Shown here: in pieces, positions 9,384 through 18,689 of the stretch
Numbering within the stretch: position 1 is the stretch's first letter
How the letters are laid out: each line of letters starts with the position of its first letter
DNA from: Pontibacillus marinus BH030004 = DSM 16465
GTDB lineage: Bacteria; Bacillota; Bacilli; Bacillales; BH030062
Reading direction: 5' to 3'
Length of the DNA: 64,000 nt
Assembly: GCF_000425225.1 (NCBI RefSeq)
Contig: NZ_AULJ01000019.1
Location: 6,894-70,893, forward strand
Program-made: the position numbers and the translations under genes
Notes under the pieces: generated by a model
Told to the model about the DNA's origin: nothing
Seen by the model: only the letters and a program-made list of their open reading frames with translations
The model's database searches: none

Positions 9384-9420
9384 AAGGAATATAAAAGCAG
9401 AGATAAATTCTCTGCCTCAA

Positions 9421-9738
9421 TTAAAACATCTGATAGCCACGAACACGTAGCATTTTAATAACGATGCCAGAACAAATGGCTCCGGCTAAACCTGAAGAAA
9501 GGATAACAACATCCATAACATGAAGCTGAACTAAGTTTTCAAAAGCCACTTGAATAGATGAGCCGAATTGGGTGAAGTATTTTCCGATTGAGATATTATC
9601 CACGATTGTTAGGACAATGATTGGATAGAAAAAGGCTAAGAGCCATGTCTGACGAAATAGCATATTGACGATAAAAGAAATCCCAAAAAATAAAACAAAA
9701 AACAGAAGCACTGAGACTACCGCTTGTACAATATCCAA
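9421..9738 (-). CDS. yuiB: YuiB-like small membrane protein
   Basis: A 105-residue protein with three predicted spans. The N-terminus (SVLLFFVLFFGISFIVNML) and FFYPIIVL match the YuiB family. Function is unknown. The start is TTG at 9738 with AGGAGGAG 7-9 nt upstream. It lies between yumB and yuiC, an arrangement close to that of the B. subtilis yum-yui region. Confidence 0.75.
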   Translation of the reverse strand: MDIVQAVVSVLLFFVLFFGISFIVNMLFRQTWLLAFFYPIIVLTIVDNISIGKYFTQFGSSIQVAFENLVQLHVMDVVILSSGLAGAICSGIVIKMLRVRGYQMF

Positions 9739-9927
9739 AGATGTTCTCCTCCTATATTTTAACGATCTTAGAAATTCCCTCTATAATATAGAGACCTTTT
9801 CTAATTTGTTCTTAGTCTTTTAAATTAAAACGGTTTCTAAAACATTTTATAATGCTCAAATCAAAAGCGCAAGTTCTCCTAGAGATTGTCACATAAACTT
9901 ACGATTCATCCATACAAATACACGTTA

Positions 9928-9962
9928 GAAAAACACGGTTATCGCCAAAAATGGCGAAACCG
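9928..9962 (-). terminator. Terminator-like hairpin upstream of yuiB
   Basis: CGGTTTCGCCA / TGGCGATAACCG (one mismatch) followed by TGTTTTTTC on the minus strand, between the yumB terminator and yuiB. It could be a second terminator for yumB or a leader attenuator for yuiB. The rest of 9739-10015 shows nothing else. Confidence 0.5.
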
Positions 9963-10015
9963 ATGTCTTTTCTTATACTTTAATCCTTTACAATAGTTAC
10001 ACTTTCTTAAAGCGT

Positions 10016-10048
10016 AAAAAAGCAAAGGCAGCTTAAGCTACCTTTGCT
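10016..10048 (-). terminator. yumB terminator
   Basis: AGCAAAGGTAGCTTAAGC with its complement and a T6 tract, 7 nt after the yumB stop. Confidence 0.88.
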
Positions 10049-10054
10049 CTATCA

Positions 10055-11275
10055 TTACTTCGTAAAGATATTAAATTTACCTTTTTTCAGTAGTAAGCCA
10101 ACTCCGCCAAGCATGAACAGATAACGGTTGTCGATAACCTTCTTCATAACAGATGCTGTCCAACCAAATAGCTTTTTATCGCCAACTACGCCAATTGCTT
10201 GTCCTTCTCCTAAGGATGCAACGGTACCTTTTAAGTGTGGCTCAAATGGCTCAAGGTCTGATCCACCACGTACGAGCACTTTCAAGTTGTGCGCTACGTT
10301 TTCAGCTTCTTGCATAGCAATCTGTGCAGTTGGAGGATAAGGACGATCGTTTTCTTCGTTCATGATAAGTGCGCAGTCACCTACGATAAATACATCATCA
10401 TGACCTGGTGCTAGAAGTGTATCAGAAACTTTTACGCGCCCACGCGCTGTTTCAAATCCAGCCTCTTCAACGATAGAGTTACCACGTACACCGGCTGCCC
10501 ATACAACTGTGTTTGTAGGAATCTCTTCTTGCTGTTCGTCTTTTTCAACTAGAATCTTATCTTCATGTACTTCTTTAATCATTGTACCCGTTTTGAATTC
10601 AACGCCTTTTCCTTCAAGAAGGTTCATAGCGTATTCAACAAGTTCTTCATCGAAACCGGGTAGAACGCTTGGAGATGCTTCTACGTTCATAATACGAACT
10701 TTTTCACGAGGAATATCATATTCTTCACAAAGTTCAGGAACACGATTTGCAAGTTCACCGACAAATTCGATACCAGTGAAACCTGCACCACCTACAACAA
10801 TGTTAAGCCTATCTTGACGTTCTTCTTTCTCATTGTTGTATTTAGCAAAATTGTACTCAATGTGCTCACGAATCATACGAGCAGAGTTGATATTGCTGAT
10901 TGTGAACGCATTCTCTTTCAAGCCTGAGATACCGAAAGTTGCTGCTTCAAAACCTAGTCCAACTACAAGGTAGTCATACTCAAGGTCTCCATTTTCAAGC
11001 TTCACTTTCTTCTCATCTGAATTGATGGAAAGAACGGTGTCTTGAACAAAATTAATTTTGTTTGTGTCCACTACATCACTGATCTTCATACGAGTTTTGT
11101 CGTGGTGAAGTGTTCCGGCTGCATTTTCGTGAAGCCAAGTTGTTTGATAATGGTAGTTATGCTTGTTTACAAGGGTTACATTCGCTTCATTAGCACCTAG
11201 CATTTTTTGCAAACGTACAGTTGTAATCATGCCACCATAACCTGCTCCAAGAATGACAATATTTGGTCTCTTCAT
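10055..11275 (-). CDS. yumB: Type II NADH dehydrogenase (YumB-like)
   Basis: A 406-residue flavoprotein. The N-terminal FAD-binding Rossmann motif is GAGYGG (10-15), the second dinucleotide (NADH) motif is [11 protein letters not shown] (about 160-170), and the FAD-contacting VFIVGDCA lies at about 294-301. The C-terminus is amphipathic with a hydrophobic stretch ([16 protein letters not shown]), as expected for a peripheral membrane enzyme. It passes electrons from NADH to quinone without proton pumping. The nearest B. subtilis relative is YumB rather than Ndh (YjlD), judged from its neighbours. Confidence 0.9.
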   Translation of the reverse strand: MKRPNIVILGAGYGGMITTVRLQKMLGANEANVTLVNKHNYHYQTTWLHENAAGTLHHDKTRMKISDVVDTNKINFVQDTVLSINSDEKKVKLENGDLEYDYLVVGLGFEAATFGISGLKENAFTISNINSARMIREHIEYNFAKYNNEKEERQDRLNIVVGGAGFTGIEFVGELANRVPELCEEYDIPREKVRIMNVEASPSVLPGFDEELVEYAMNLLEGKGVEFKTGTMIKEVHEDKILVEKDEQQEEIPTNTVVWAAGVRGNSIVEEAGFETARGRVKVSDTLLAPGHDDVFIVGDCALIMNEENDRPYPPTAQIAMQEAENVAHNLKVLVRGGSDLEPFEPHLKGTVASLGEGQAIGVVGDKKLFGWTASVMKKVIDNRYLFMLGGVGLLLKKGKFNIFTK

Positions 11276-11375
11276 AACATATCACTTCCATTTACTATTA
11301 GTTTTTCACATTTCACGAAATCCATACAGTGGTTTGTGAATGGGTGGATTGTGACCAACTTCACGAACTAACACA

Positions 11376-11655
11376 TTAAGAAAACTTGCCGATTGGCAAG
11401 CCGTAAGGCGCTGACAGAGGCCTAGTTGCACTGGTACTTGAACCTCAAATGTTTAACTACGTCGAAATCTCTACTTGCTAAACATTTACCCAATTCAACG
11501 TATTAAGAAAACTTGCCGATTGGCAAGCCGAAGGCGCTGACAGAGGCCTAGCTGCACTGGTACTTGAACCTCAAATGTTTAACTACGTCGAAATCTCTAC
11601 TTGCTAAACATTTACCCAATTCAACGTATTAAGAAAACTTGCCGATTGGCAAGCC
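11376..11655. repeat. Tandem ~127-bp repeat, family R4
   Basis: Two nearly identical units and the start of a third (near 11376, 11503 and 11629). Each begins with the hairpin CTTGCCGATTGGCAAG and holds the inverted pair AAATGTTTA / TAAACATTT. A diverged single copy lies at 23678-23812. It fills most of the gene-free stretch 11276-11975; the rest (about 11660-11960) shows no gene, only a small CTTACTTG / CAAGTAG hairpin. Confidence 0.88.
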
Positions 11656-11975
11656 CATATAGCTTACTTGTAGTCAGGCAAGTAGATACAGTGTTGTGTC
11701 TTAGACATATGATGTATAGTGTCACATGGTTTTATGTGTTCTTAATGTGAAAAAGAAGACATACTTCAATTAGGGATTGTCATAATATCGTAAAATATTT
11801 TCTGAAATCATCATAGTCCTTTTTACTACAATTTTCAACCCTAAATGACAAATAAACGACATTCAGACATTTCAAATAGTTTTATCAAATTGGTGGTTTT
11901 GGTATTATTAAAGGTGGAGTGTCATAAGTATGGTAGAATAGAAAAGAAACGAAATTATGAATGGGGGAATCATTT

Positions 11976-12965
11976 GTGTCTGAACAAGTATATGATATTA
12001 CCATTATCGGAGGAGGGCCTGTTGGCTTATTCACTGCGTTTTACGGTGGAATGAGACAAGCCAGCGTAAAAATCATCGAAAGCCTCCCTCAGCTTGGTGG
12101 ACAGCTCTCCGCTTTATATCCAGAAAAATATATTTACGACGTGGCGGGCTTTCCAAAAGTTCGCGCGCAAGAACTAGTAGATAACTTGTGGGAGCAAGCA
12201 AACCAGTTTGATCCTGCTGTTGCTTTAGAAGAATCTGTACAAGTTGTTGAAAAGCTTGATGATGAAACATTTAAGCTTACAACAAATAAAGATGTACACT
12301 ATTCCAAAACGATCATTATTACGGCAGGTAACGGTGCATTTTCACCCCGCCGATTAAAAATACAAGATTGCGAACACTTCGAGAAAACAAACCTTCATTA
12401 TCATGTTGACGATATGAAAAAATTCGCTGGCCAAGATGTAATGGTTTGTGGTGGCGGTGACTCAGCTGTTGATTGGTCTCTTATGCTTGAACCAATTGCA
12501 AAATCCGTTACCCTTGTCCATCGTCGTGATAAATTCCGTGCGCATGAGCATAGTGTTGAACAGTTAAACAACTCTAGCGTCAATATTATGACACCATACT
12601 CGCCTGAAGAACTTGTTGGAACAGACCGCATAGAAGAGGTTGTGTTGAAAGAAACAAAAGGTGATCAGATTCATAACATTCCAGTTGATGCTATGATTGT
12701 AAACTATGGTTTCGTTTCTTCATTGGGACCAATTAAAGAGTGGAACTTAGATATTGAGAAAAACAATATTGTTGTAAACCAAAGAATGGAAACAAATATT
12801 CCTGGCATTTATGCAGCTGGAGACATTTGTACGTACCCTGGTAAAGTTAAGTTGATTGCTTCAGGGTTCGGTGAAGGTCCAACAGCAGTTAATAATGCTA
12901 AAGCAAAAATTGATCCGAATGCGAAAGTTCAGCCAATGCATTCAACTAGTCTATTTGGTTCCTAA
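11976..12965 (+). CDS. yumC: Ferredoxin/flavodoxin-NADP+ reductase, type 2 (YumC)
   Basis: A 329-residue thioredoxin-reductase-like flavoprotein without the redox CxxC. It has FAD motif GGGPVG near the N-terminus, NADPH motif GGGDSAVDW (about 150-158) and FAD motif AAGDICTY (about 284-291). It transfers electrons between NADPH and ferredoxin or flavodoxin. GTG at 11976 was chosen because GGGGG sits 8 nt upstream; the in-frame ATG at 11961 has no good site. The C-terminus HSTSLF is typical of the family. Confidence 0.93.
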   Translation: MSEQVYDITIIGGGPVGLFTAFYGGMRQASVKIIESLPQLGGQLSALYPEKYIYDVAGFPKVRAQELVDNLWEQANQFDPAVALEESVQVVEKLDDETFKLTTNKDVHYSKTIIITAGNGAFSPRRLKIQDCEHFEKTNLHYHVDDMKKFAGQDVMVCGGGDSAVDWSLMLEPIAKSVTLVHRRDKFRAHEHSVEQLNNSSVNIMTPYSPEELVGTDRIEEVVLKETKGDQIHNIPVDAMIVNYGFVSSLGPIKEWNLDIEKNNIVVNQRMETNIPGIYAAGDICTYPGKVKLIASGFGEGPTAVNNAKAKIDPNAKVQPMHSTSLFGS

Positions 12966-12973
12966 TTAGCATA

Positions 12974-13008
12974 AATCCCCTTGGCTTCATAAACCAAGGG
13001 GATTTTTA
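12974..13008 (+). terminator. yumC terminator
   Basis: ATCCCCTTGG / CCAAGGGGAT with a TTTTTAT tail, between two convergent genes. Confidence 0.88.
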
Positions 13009-13016
13009 TGAGTTTT

Positions 13017-13562
13017 CTAGGAGTTATCTCCTTGCTTTTCTACATCATATTTCATAATTCTATATAACCCATTTTGTAGTTCAAACACAGCAGTCAATGT
13101 TGCTTTACCATTAATATCGGTATTATTTTTTTGTGTTAGTTTGTACTTGCCAGCTTCCATCTGTTTGAAGTTAACGGATTTCTCAGGAACAAGAAAATGT
13201 TTATACTCTTCGTTTGTTTTCAAATACAGACCTTCATCACGCTCTTCATATATTTTATTTACAATCGGTTTAATAACATCTTTACTAGCGATCTCATGGA
13301 CATCATTAATAAGTTCTTTTTTTGTATCAAAGTTTTCAACTTTTCCCTCATCGTTCGTTTTTGGTAACAAGCGATCCTCAAACTCTGCCATTAAAGATTT
13401 CGCTTTATCTTGAGACAGCTTTTTGTCACCTTCACTATTCTCTTCACTCTTTTGGTCATTACCTTCACCACTACTTTGATCACCTGAAGTTGAATCGCCA
13501 CAAGCTGATAACACTAATGTGAGGCTTAAGCCTAATAGCATTAGAATTTTTGATATGTTCAT
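13017..13562 (-). CDS. Putative lipoprotein, unknown function
   Basis: A 181-residue protein with a lipoprotein signal peptide: hydrophobic core then lipobox LSAC (Cys 21). A Ser/Gly/Glu-rich linker (about 22-48) precedes a compact domain of about 130 residues. Such linkers are usual between the lipid anchor and the folded part. No catalytic motif is seen and the family was not recognised. AAAAGGGGA precedes the ATG. Confidence 0.7.
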   Translation of the reverse strand: MNISKILMLLGLSLTLVLSACGDSTSGDQSSGEGNDQKSEENSEGDKKLSQDKAKSLMAEFEDRLLPKTNDEGKVENFDTKKELINDVHEIASKDVIKPIVNKIYEERDEGLYLKTNEEYKHFLVPEKSVNFKQMEAGKYKLTQKNNTDINGKATLTAVFELQNGLYRIMKYDVEKQGDNS

Positions 13563-13649
13563 ATAAGAATCCCCTTTTACAAGTGTGTTTTCTATATGTA
13601 TTCACAGTATAAAGAGGTCCAAAACATGTGAACTCGTTAATTACGATCA

Positions 13650-13683
13650 AAAAAATAGCCTTACCGTAAAAGGTAAGACTATC
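13650..13683 (-). terminator. Terminator of the HesB-type gene
   Basis: ATAG-CTTACC / GGTAAG-CTAT hairpin with a T7 tract on the minus strand, just after the stop at 13689. Confidence 0.85.
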
Positions 13684-13688
13684 TGTTC

Positions 13689-14048
13689 TTAACAATCTGT
13701 ACTTGGCGCACCAGCATTTGTTGCCGTACGGAATGATGAACCACAACCGCAGTTTGCGATGGCATTCGGGTTATCGATCGTGAACCCGCCGCCCATCATG
13801 TTTTGTTTAAAGTCAATATTCGTACCTTCTACGATGGCAAGGTCTTGCTTATTGACTACAACAGGGATTCCATTAGCTTCGAATGTGGTATCAAGCTCTT
13901 CATTGATATCATATTCAAACCCCATTGCATATGAAAGTCCGCTGCAACCTCCACCTTTAACACCAAAACGTAGACGAACGTTATCCGATTCTTCTTTCAT
14001 CATTTCTTGTATTTGTAGACTAGCGCTATCTGAAATGTTGATCGACAT
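13689..14048 (-). CDS. yutM: A-type Fe-S cluster carrier (HesB/IscA family, YutM-like)
   Basis: A 119-residue A-type carrier with the three ligand cysteines: C35 in GGGCSGLSY, and C100 and C102 in CGCGSSF. These proteins accept clusters from the Suf machinery and pass them to apo-enzymes. The ATG at 14048 follows GGAGGGTCATCAT with good spacing; upstream in-frame codons have no such site. A short Ala/Thr/Gly tail ends in Cys. LipA, a 4Fe-4S enzyme, is encoded next to it and is a plausible client (inference). Confidence 0.9.
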   Translation of the reverse strand: MSINISDSASLQIQEMMKEESDNVRLRFGVKGGGCSGLSYAMGFEYDINEELDTTFEANGIPVVVNKQDLAIVEGTNIDFKQNMMGGGFTIDNPNAIANCGCGSSFRTATNAGAPSTDC

Positions 14049-14144
14049 ATGATGACCCTCCTTACGTCTGATCTTATTACTCAGTATACTAACAATTGGC
14101 TTTTGTATCAATTTTTGAATCTGAATCTTTTACTACAATTACGC

Positions 14145-14177
14145 AAAAAACCGCACACCCTAAGGCATGCGGTTTTA
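14145..14177 (-). terminator. lipA terminator
   Basis: AACCGCA...TGCGGTT hairpin with T6 on the minus strand, 4 nt after the lipA stop. Confidence 0.85.
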
Positions 14178-14180
14178 AAA

Positions 14181-15128
14181 TTAAAAGTTCATCGTATCTA
14201 GTTTTTCCTCAGTAGACTCCTCATAGCCTTTCATGTATTTGATTCGGCGTTGAAGTGATGTTTCGTTAACCTGTTCATCAGCGTGGTAAGATGAACGGAC
14301 AAGTGGGCCAGCCTGACAGTGTTTGAAGCCTTTTTCTAAAGCGATTTGGCGAAGTTCTTCAAATTCATCAGGATGATAGTAACGCTCAACTTTAAGGTGC
14401 TTTTTCGTTGGTTGTAAATATTGACCGATTGTCATGATATCTACATTGTGTGCAAGAAGATCGTCCATCGCTTGTACAATCTCTTCTTTTGTTTCACCCA
14501 AGCCTACCATTAAACTTGATTTTGTTGGTGTATTTGGAGCAATTTCTTTAACACGACGTAGCAACTCTAAAGAACGGTCATAAGTTGCCTTGGAACGAAC
14601 TCTTGGTGTTAAACGGCGAACGGTTTCAATATTATGGTTAAAAATATCAGGTCCTGCATCCATTAATGTATGAAGGCTATCGTAGTCACCTGCCATATCG
14701 GATGGTAATACCTCTACAGTACAACCTGGTTGACGACGGTGGATTGCTTTAACTGTTTCAGCAAAAATGAATGCTCCACCATCACTTAGATCATCTCGTG
14801 CTACTGCTGTAACAACGGCGTGTTTTAGATCCATAAGCTCTACAGATTCAGCTACTTTTTCGGGCTCCTGGCGATCTATCTCGTTTGGAAGACCTGTTTT
14901 CACTGCACAGAAACGGCAACCGCGTGTACAAGTATCACCTAAAATCATGAAAGTTGCTGTTTTCCGCTCACTCCAACACTCATGAATATTTGGGCATCTA
15001 GCTTCCTCACATACAGTATGTAAGCCGCGTTCACGCATAATACGCTTTAGTTTATTGTAGGATTTGTTCGTCTTGATGTTAATTTTCAACCATTCCGGCT
15101 TGCGTAAATGTTCTTCTTTTTTACTCAT
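14181..15128 (-). CDS. lipA: Lipoyl synthase LipA
   Basis: A 315-residue radical SAM enzyme. The auxiliary cluster ligands are in [12 protein letters not shown] (about 43-54) and the radical SAM cluster in CTRGCRFC (about 67-74). It inserts two sulfur atoms into protein-bound octanoyl groups. The ATG at 15128 has AAAGGATG upstream and gives the usual N-terminus; a longer in-frame reading to 15173 would overlap lipM. It is 26 nt downstream of lipM, in one operon. Confidence 0.96.
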   Translation of the reverse strand: MSKKEEHLRKPEWLKINIKTNKSYNKLKRIMRERGLHTVCEEARCPNIHECWSERKTATFMILGDTCTRGCRFCAVKTGLPNEIDRQEPEKVAESVELMDLKHAVVTAVARDDLSDGGAFIFAETVKAIHRRQPGCTVEVLPSDMAGDYDSLHTLMDAGPDIFNHNIETVRRLTPRVRSKATYDRSLELLRRVKEIAPNTPTKSSLMVGLGETKEEIVQAMDDLLAHNVDIMTIGQYLQPTKKHLKVERYYHPDEFEELRQIALEKGFKHCQAGPLVRSSYHADEQVNETSLQRRIKYMKGYEESTEEKLDTMNF

Positions 15129-15154
15129 TCGCCCACATCCTTTATTAAATTTGC

Positions 15155-15973
15155 TTAGCGATAATAAGTCCATTCGTCATTAGCATATCGCTCTTCTGCT
15201 AACTGATTCACTTCTGCTAATTGTTCTTCTGTTAATGTAAAAGGCTCCAATTGTATTCCTAGACCCTTTTCAAAACCTGAGTAGAAGGCTTTTTTCACTT
15301 CATCTAGCGAAACTTCACGTCCTGTCACTTCATTAATAGCAACAGCTTTTCCACTAAAGGCCTTGCGTGCACGTTCTTTTATTCGCTCATTTGGATAAAT
15401 GAACATATCAAACAACGCTGTTTCATCTACCTCTATTGGAATTGAACCATGCTGTAAAATGACACCCTTTTGTCTAGTTTGGGCACTACCTGCTGCTTTT
15501 TTGCCCTCAACAATTAATTCATACCAGGATGGCTCTTCAAAGCAAACGGCTGAGCCCGTTTGTTCGAGCTTTCCTTCAGGAATAGAGAAATCTGCTTGAA
15601 CATCTAAGTTTCGAAAACCTTGAAGAATCCCTTCAGAGATCACCCTATAAGCTTCTGTTACGGATGGTGGCATTGATTGGTGAGTCTCAGAGACGATGAC
15701 GCTATATGTAAGTTCATTATCATGGAGTACAGCACGTCCACCTGTAGGTCTTCTCACCAACCCATAACCATATTCATTCACGGCATCCACATCAATTTTT
15801 CCACTAAGCTTTTGAAAATAACCGACTGACAGTGTCGCTGGCTCCCAACCATAAAAACGAATGACAGGCGGAATAAGTCCTTGACTATGCCAGTTCAGTA
15901 ATGCTTCATCCAATGCCATATTATAAGCAGGCGAAGCATGGCCAGAGTCAATAAAATACCATGTTTCTGACAT
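15155..15973 (-). CDS. lipM: Octanoyltransferase LipM
   Basis: A 272-residue member of the lipoate ligase-like fold. [11 protein letters not shown] (74-84) binds the acyl group; the likely acyl-accepting cysteine is C144 in [13 protein letters not shown], corresponding to the LipM catalytic cysteine. LipM moves octanoyl from ACP to the glycine cleavage protein GcvH, encoded at 50619-51002. In B. subtilis lipM and lipA are apart; here they form an operon. A lipoate-salvage ligase is less likely given the position of this Cys. Confidence 0.88.
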   Translation of the reverse strand: MSETWYFIDSGHASPAYNMALDEALLNWHSQGLIPPVIRFYGWEPATLSVGYFQKLSGKIDVDAVNEYGYGLVRRPTGGRAVLHDNELTYSVIVSETHQSMPPSVTEAYRVISEGILQGFRNLDVQADFSIPEGKLEQTGSAVCFEEPSWYELIVEGKKAAGSAQTRQKGVILQHGSIPIEVDETALFDMFIYPNERIKERARKAFSGKAVAINEVTGREVSLDEVKKAFYSGFEKGLGIQLEPFTLTEEQLAEVNQLAEERYANDEWTYYR

Positions 15974-16106
15974 GTTGTACCTCTTTTCTATTTTGTCCCT
16001 TTAGTGAATTAAAATAATCAAATTTATTCTAACAAGGTTATATCTTCCATGTAAACTGCTCTGCACTTTTTGAGCCGACCGAATCAGATGACAAAAGTAT
16101 GATATA

Positions 16107-16137
16107 CAAAAACGCGATGTGATAACATCGCGTTTCT
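16107..16137 (-). terminator. yuzB terminator
   Basis: Perfect AAACGCGATGT / ACATCGCGTTT with loop GATA (read as TATC on the minus strand) and T tract, 7 nt after the yuzB stop. Confidence 0.88.
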
Positions 16138-16143
16138 ATTTCA

Positions 16144-16380
16144 TTAGAACAGGGGATTCTCTTCTAAGTGCTGATATACATTTTCTACTAATTCTTCGGG
16201 TGTTTCTCCAGTTACACGATCCCCATTCACTAGACAAAAAAGGGACTGGGCACATAGGCCACAATGACTTAAACAGCCATATTCTATAACATCAAGATCT
16301 AGATCCTTCTCTAGCTCTTCTTTTGCTTTTTGTGATCCACTTGCTAAATTATTAATACAAAATTCGATGATCGGATTCAT
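16144..16380 (-). CDS. yuzB: YuzB-family (DUF1450) small Cys-rich protein
   Basis: A 78-residue protein with the family pattern MNPIIEFC at the N-terminus and [16 protein letters not shown] in the middle, giving four cysteines that may bind a metal or cluster. The ATG at 16380 is preferred over 16389 because AGAGGTG lies 6 nt upstream and homologues begin MNP. Function is unknown. It lies beside yuzD and yutI, both linked to thiol or Fe-S chemistry, which hints at a related role. Confidence 0.85.
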   Translation of the reverse strand: MNPIIEFCINNLASGSQKAKEELEKDLDLDVIEYGCLSHCGLCAQSLFCLVNGDRVTGETPEELVENVYQHLEENPLF

Positions 16381-16481
16381 CGTTTTCACCTCTTGCTATT
16401 TAATATGATGAATCCCCTACTCAACGATCTATGCTACCATAGTTTCGGTATAAATCACAATATACATACACCTTTATTCAT

Positions 16482-16805
16482 TTAACCTGTGGGCTGAATA
16501 CCTTCCGATTCCAATGCTCTATAAACCGTTTTCAAGCGAGGGTTCCCTTCTCCAACGACTTCTCCATTCACGACCACGAGTGGATAAAAGTATTCGTCAT
16601 CTAAAATCTTTTGTGTGAAATATTGATGCTCTTCTTGTTCGGGTGGTGTGAAAATATCAATATACTGAAACTGTAGATCACTAGAATCATATTTTCTTGA
16701 TATAGCTGCTTCAAGCCACTCATATGTCTCCTTAGACCCAGGAGCATTCACACAACTTGCACATCGTTGCTCTGCACCATACACTGTGATAGTTGTTTTA
16801 TTCAT
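16482..16805 (-). CDS. yuzD: YuzD-family (DUF1462) thioredoxin-fold protein
   Basis: A 107-residue protein with CASC at about 15-18 in a thioredoxin-like N-terminus (VYGAEQRCASCVNAPGS), the block FQYIDIFTPP and a conserved end FYPLVVVNGEVVGEGNPRL. The CxxC and cis-Pro-like region suggest a redox fold. Function is unproven. It is divergent from the NifU-like gene yutI, as in B. subtilis. GGGAGGAG precedes the ATG. Confidence 0.85.
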   Translation of the reverse strand: MNKTTITVYGAEQRCASCVNAPGSKETYEWLEAAISRKYDSSDLQFQYIDIFTPPEQEEHQYFTQKILDDEYFYPLVVVNGEVVGEGNPRLKTVYRALESEGIQPTG

Positions 16806-16878
16806 GCTTTCTCCTCCCTCTCTGACGAAGCATTTCTCTTATAATTCTATTTTACAAAAACCTGAAAAAAAGTTAAAA

Positions 16879-16893
16879 TGATAATGGTTCTCA
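16879..16893. promoter_or_regulatory. Candidate Fur-type box between yuzD and yutI
   Basis: TGATAATGGTTCTCA matches 12 of 14 defined positions of the Bacillus 7-1-7 Fur consensus. It lies in the divergent control region. This is a single-site match by eye, so support is weak. Confidence 0.3.
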
Positions 16894-17038
16894 GTGAATG
16901 TAAAGAGAGACAATTATACTTTTTCATTATATAATGGATCTATCCATAGATGAACCAGATTGAGGAAATTGACGCAGTATAATAGATTTTTTATGAAGTG
17001 TGAATTATAATGAACATAAGAATGAAAGGAGAAGATGG

Positions 17039-17269
17039 ATGATGGAAAACCAAGAACAAGTACAAGAGGTCTTAAATAAACTTCGTCCCTTCTTACTACG
17101 TGATGGTGGAGACGTTGAGCTTGTAGATGTAGAAGAAGGAATCGTTCGCCTTCGTCTAATGGGAGCTTGCGGAAGCTGCCCAAGTTCTACGATTACACTA
17201 AAAGCTGGTATTGAGCGTGCACTTGTAGAAGAAGTACCAGGTATTCGTGAAGTTGAACAAGTATTCTAA
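17039..17269 (+). CDS. yutI: NifU-like Fe-S scaffold/carrier YutI
   Basis: A 76-residue NifU C-terminal-type domain with the cluster-binding motif CGSC (C44, C47) in [14 protein letters not shown]. Such proteins hold a 4Fe-4S cluster and deliver it to targets. ATG at 17039 was chosen since GGAG lies 7 nt upstream. A terminator follows. It probably works downstream of the SufCDSUB machinery encoded at 38.8-44.0 kb. Confidence 0.9.
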   Translation: MMENQEQVQEVLNKLRPFLLRDGGDVELVDVEEGIVRLRLMGACGSCPSSTITLKAGIERALVEEVPGIREVEQVF

Positions 17270-17280
17270 ATCACTTTACT

Positions 17281-17317
17281 AAAAAACATGCAGCTATAAG
17301 CTGCATGTTTTTTTATA
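17281..17317 (+). terminator. yutI terminator
   Basis: ACATGCAGCT / AGCTGCATGT, ATA loop and T7 tract. Confidence 0.9.
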
Positions 17318-17333
17318 TTGAATTGTTCTGTTA

Positions 17334-17587
17334 AAGCCCTCGTTTGTTGAAGACATGGATTCGAGATAAAGTGGGAGGAGGCAGTGCAGGGGGGCCAAGG
17401 GAATTCCGCGTCTAGCCGAGCAATTCCGTCGCTTACCTGAGCAATTCTATCGCCTACCCGATTCCGTCGCTTACCCGAGGGAGTACTGTTCCTTCCCACA
17501 AGAACATAGCCCGCCGCACTCCATAAAAGCAACGGAACCACCCCACACCAGCTTATTCCAGATAACTGCCATAATACTGAACAACTT
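17334..17587 (+). repeat. Degenerate R2/R3 repeat carrying a 21-bp array
   Basis: The left end (17334-17372) matches the start of R2 and the right end (about 17505-17587) matches the end of R3 (ACGGAACC and following). In place of the middle, 17400-17480 holds about four 21-bp units with core ATTCCGTCGCTTACC. It occupies the gene-free stretch 17318-17610. Reading frames in it are accidental. Confidence 0.75.
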
Positions 17588-17610
17588 GTCTTTAAATAAG
17601 TCATAATAAA

Positions 17611-17642
17611 TAAAAAAGATCTCTCAATTAAGAGAGATCTTC
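17611..17642 (-). terminator. Terminator of the hydroxyacid dehydrogenase gene
   Basis: AAGATCTCTC / GAGAGATCTT with T6 on the minus strand. Confidence 0.88.
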
Positions 17643-17646
17643 GCCA

Positions 17647-18615
17647 TTAAGGGTTTACTTTTGTCTTAGCTTCCTGACCATTCCACACACGCTGTATATT
17701 TTCGAAGCAAAGTTCCATCATATTCTTTCTAGTTTCCTCGCTAGAAGACCCAATATGAGGCAATGCAACAACGTTCTCTAATTGCAGTAAAGGGTGATCA
17801 GATGATATTGGCTCTTGAGCGAAAACATCAAGTCCAGCGGCTTTAATTTCACCTTTTTCAAGAGCTTTATAAAGCGCTTCTTCATCCACATTGGCTCCCC
17901 TAGATGCATTTACAAAAATAGCAGTGGATTTCATCTTTTCAAAAGCTTTCTGATCAAACATCCCTTTCGTTTCTTTTGTTAATGGAGCTAAACAAACCAC
18001 ATAGTCAGATTGCTCTAACAAATCTTCAAATGAAACATACTTTGCTCCAAGCTCCTGTTCGGCCCGCTCTTTACGACTTCGATTATGATAGAGAATATCC
18101 ATATAAAATCCTGTAGCACGCTTAGCTACAGCTTCACCAATTCTTCCCATACCTACAATACCAATTGTTTTATGGTGAATATCATTGCCCGCTAACAATA
18201 AGGGTGCCCAATTTTGCCACTGACCTTCTTTCACATACTCAGCCGCTTCAACAATACGTCTTGCTGTTGCCATTAATAAAGAAAACGTTAAATCTGCTGT
18301 TGTTTCGGTTAGAACATCAGGTGTGTTGGTTATCGTTATCCCTTTTTCCTCAGCCTTTTTCACATTAATGTTGTCATAACCTACTGCCAGATTCGCAATA
18401 ACTTTAACCTGTTGGCATTCATTTAGCAGCTCTTCATCCACCTTATCACTAAGCATTGTAATAAGGGCATCCGCTTTAGTTGCTTCTTGAAGTAAAGTTT
18501 CTCTGTCCACGGGTTTTTCTTTATAGTCCCACATATGAACATCAAAAATATCTCGGAATTGATTAACGACATCTTCTGGTAAAGATCTTGTGATATATAC
18601 ATACGGCTTTGACAT
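17647..18615 (-). CDS. D-isomer 2-hydroxyacid dehydrogenase (glyoxylate/gluconate reductase type)
   Basis: A 322-residue NAD(P)-dependent enzyme. The nucleotide motif is GIVGMGRIGEAVAKR (about 153-167); the catalytic triad is Arg in NASRGANVDE (about 236), Glu in the following segment (about 265) and His in LPHIGSSSEETR (about 286). The sequence is closest in style to glyoxylate/hydroxypyruvate reductases and B. subtilis YvcT. Substrate cannot be fixed from sequence; it is not SerA, as no regulatory domain follows. AGGAGGATC precedes the ATG. Confidence 0.85.
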   Translation of the reverse strand: MSKPYVYITRSLPEDVVNQFRDIFDVHMWDYKEKPVDRETLLQEATKADALITMLSDKVDEELLNECQQVKVIANLAVGYDNINVKKAEEKGITITNTPDVLTETTADLTFSLLMATARRIVEAAEYVKEGQWQNWAPLLLAGNDIHHKTIGIVGMGRIGEAVAKRATGFYMDILYHNRSRKERAEQELGAKYVSFEDLLEQSDYVVCLAPLTKETKGMFDQKAFEKMKSTAIFVNASRGANVDEEALYKALEKGEIKAAGLDVFAQEPISSDHPLLQLENVVALPHIGSSSEETRKNMMELCFENIQRVWNGQEAKTKVNP

Positions 18616-18689
18616 GTTGATCCTCCTAAAACGATTACTTTGCCTACAATAGTACCATAATCACAAATTCATTACCTAGTCATAGAAGC

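Noticed and set aside
17266-17604. 112-residue frame on the minus strand
   Set aside because: It runs through the yutI terminator and a degenerate repeat; no start signal.
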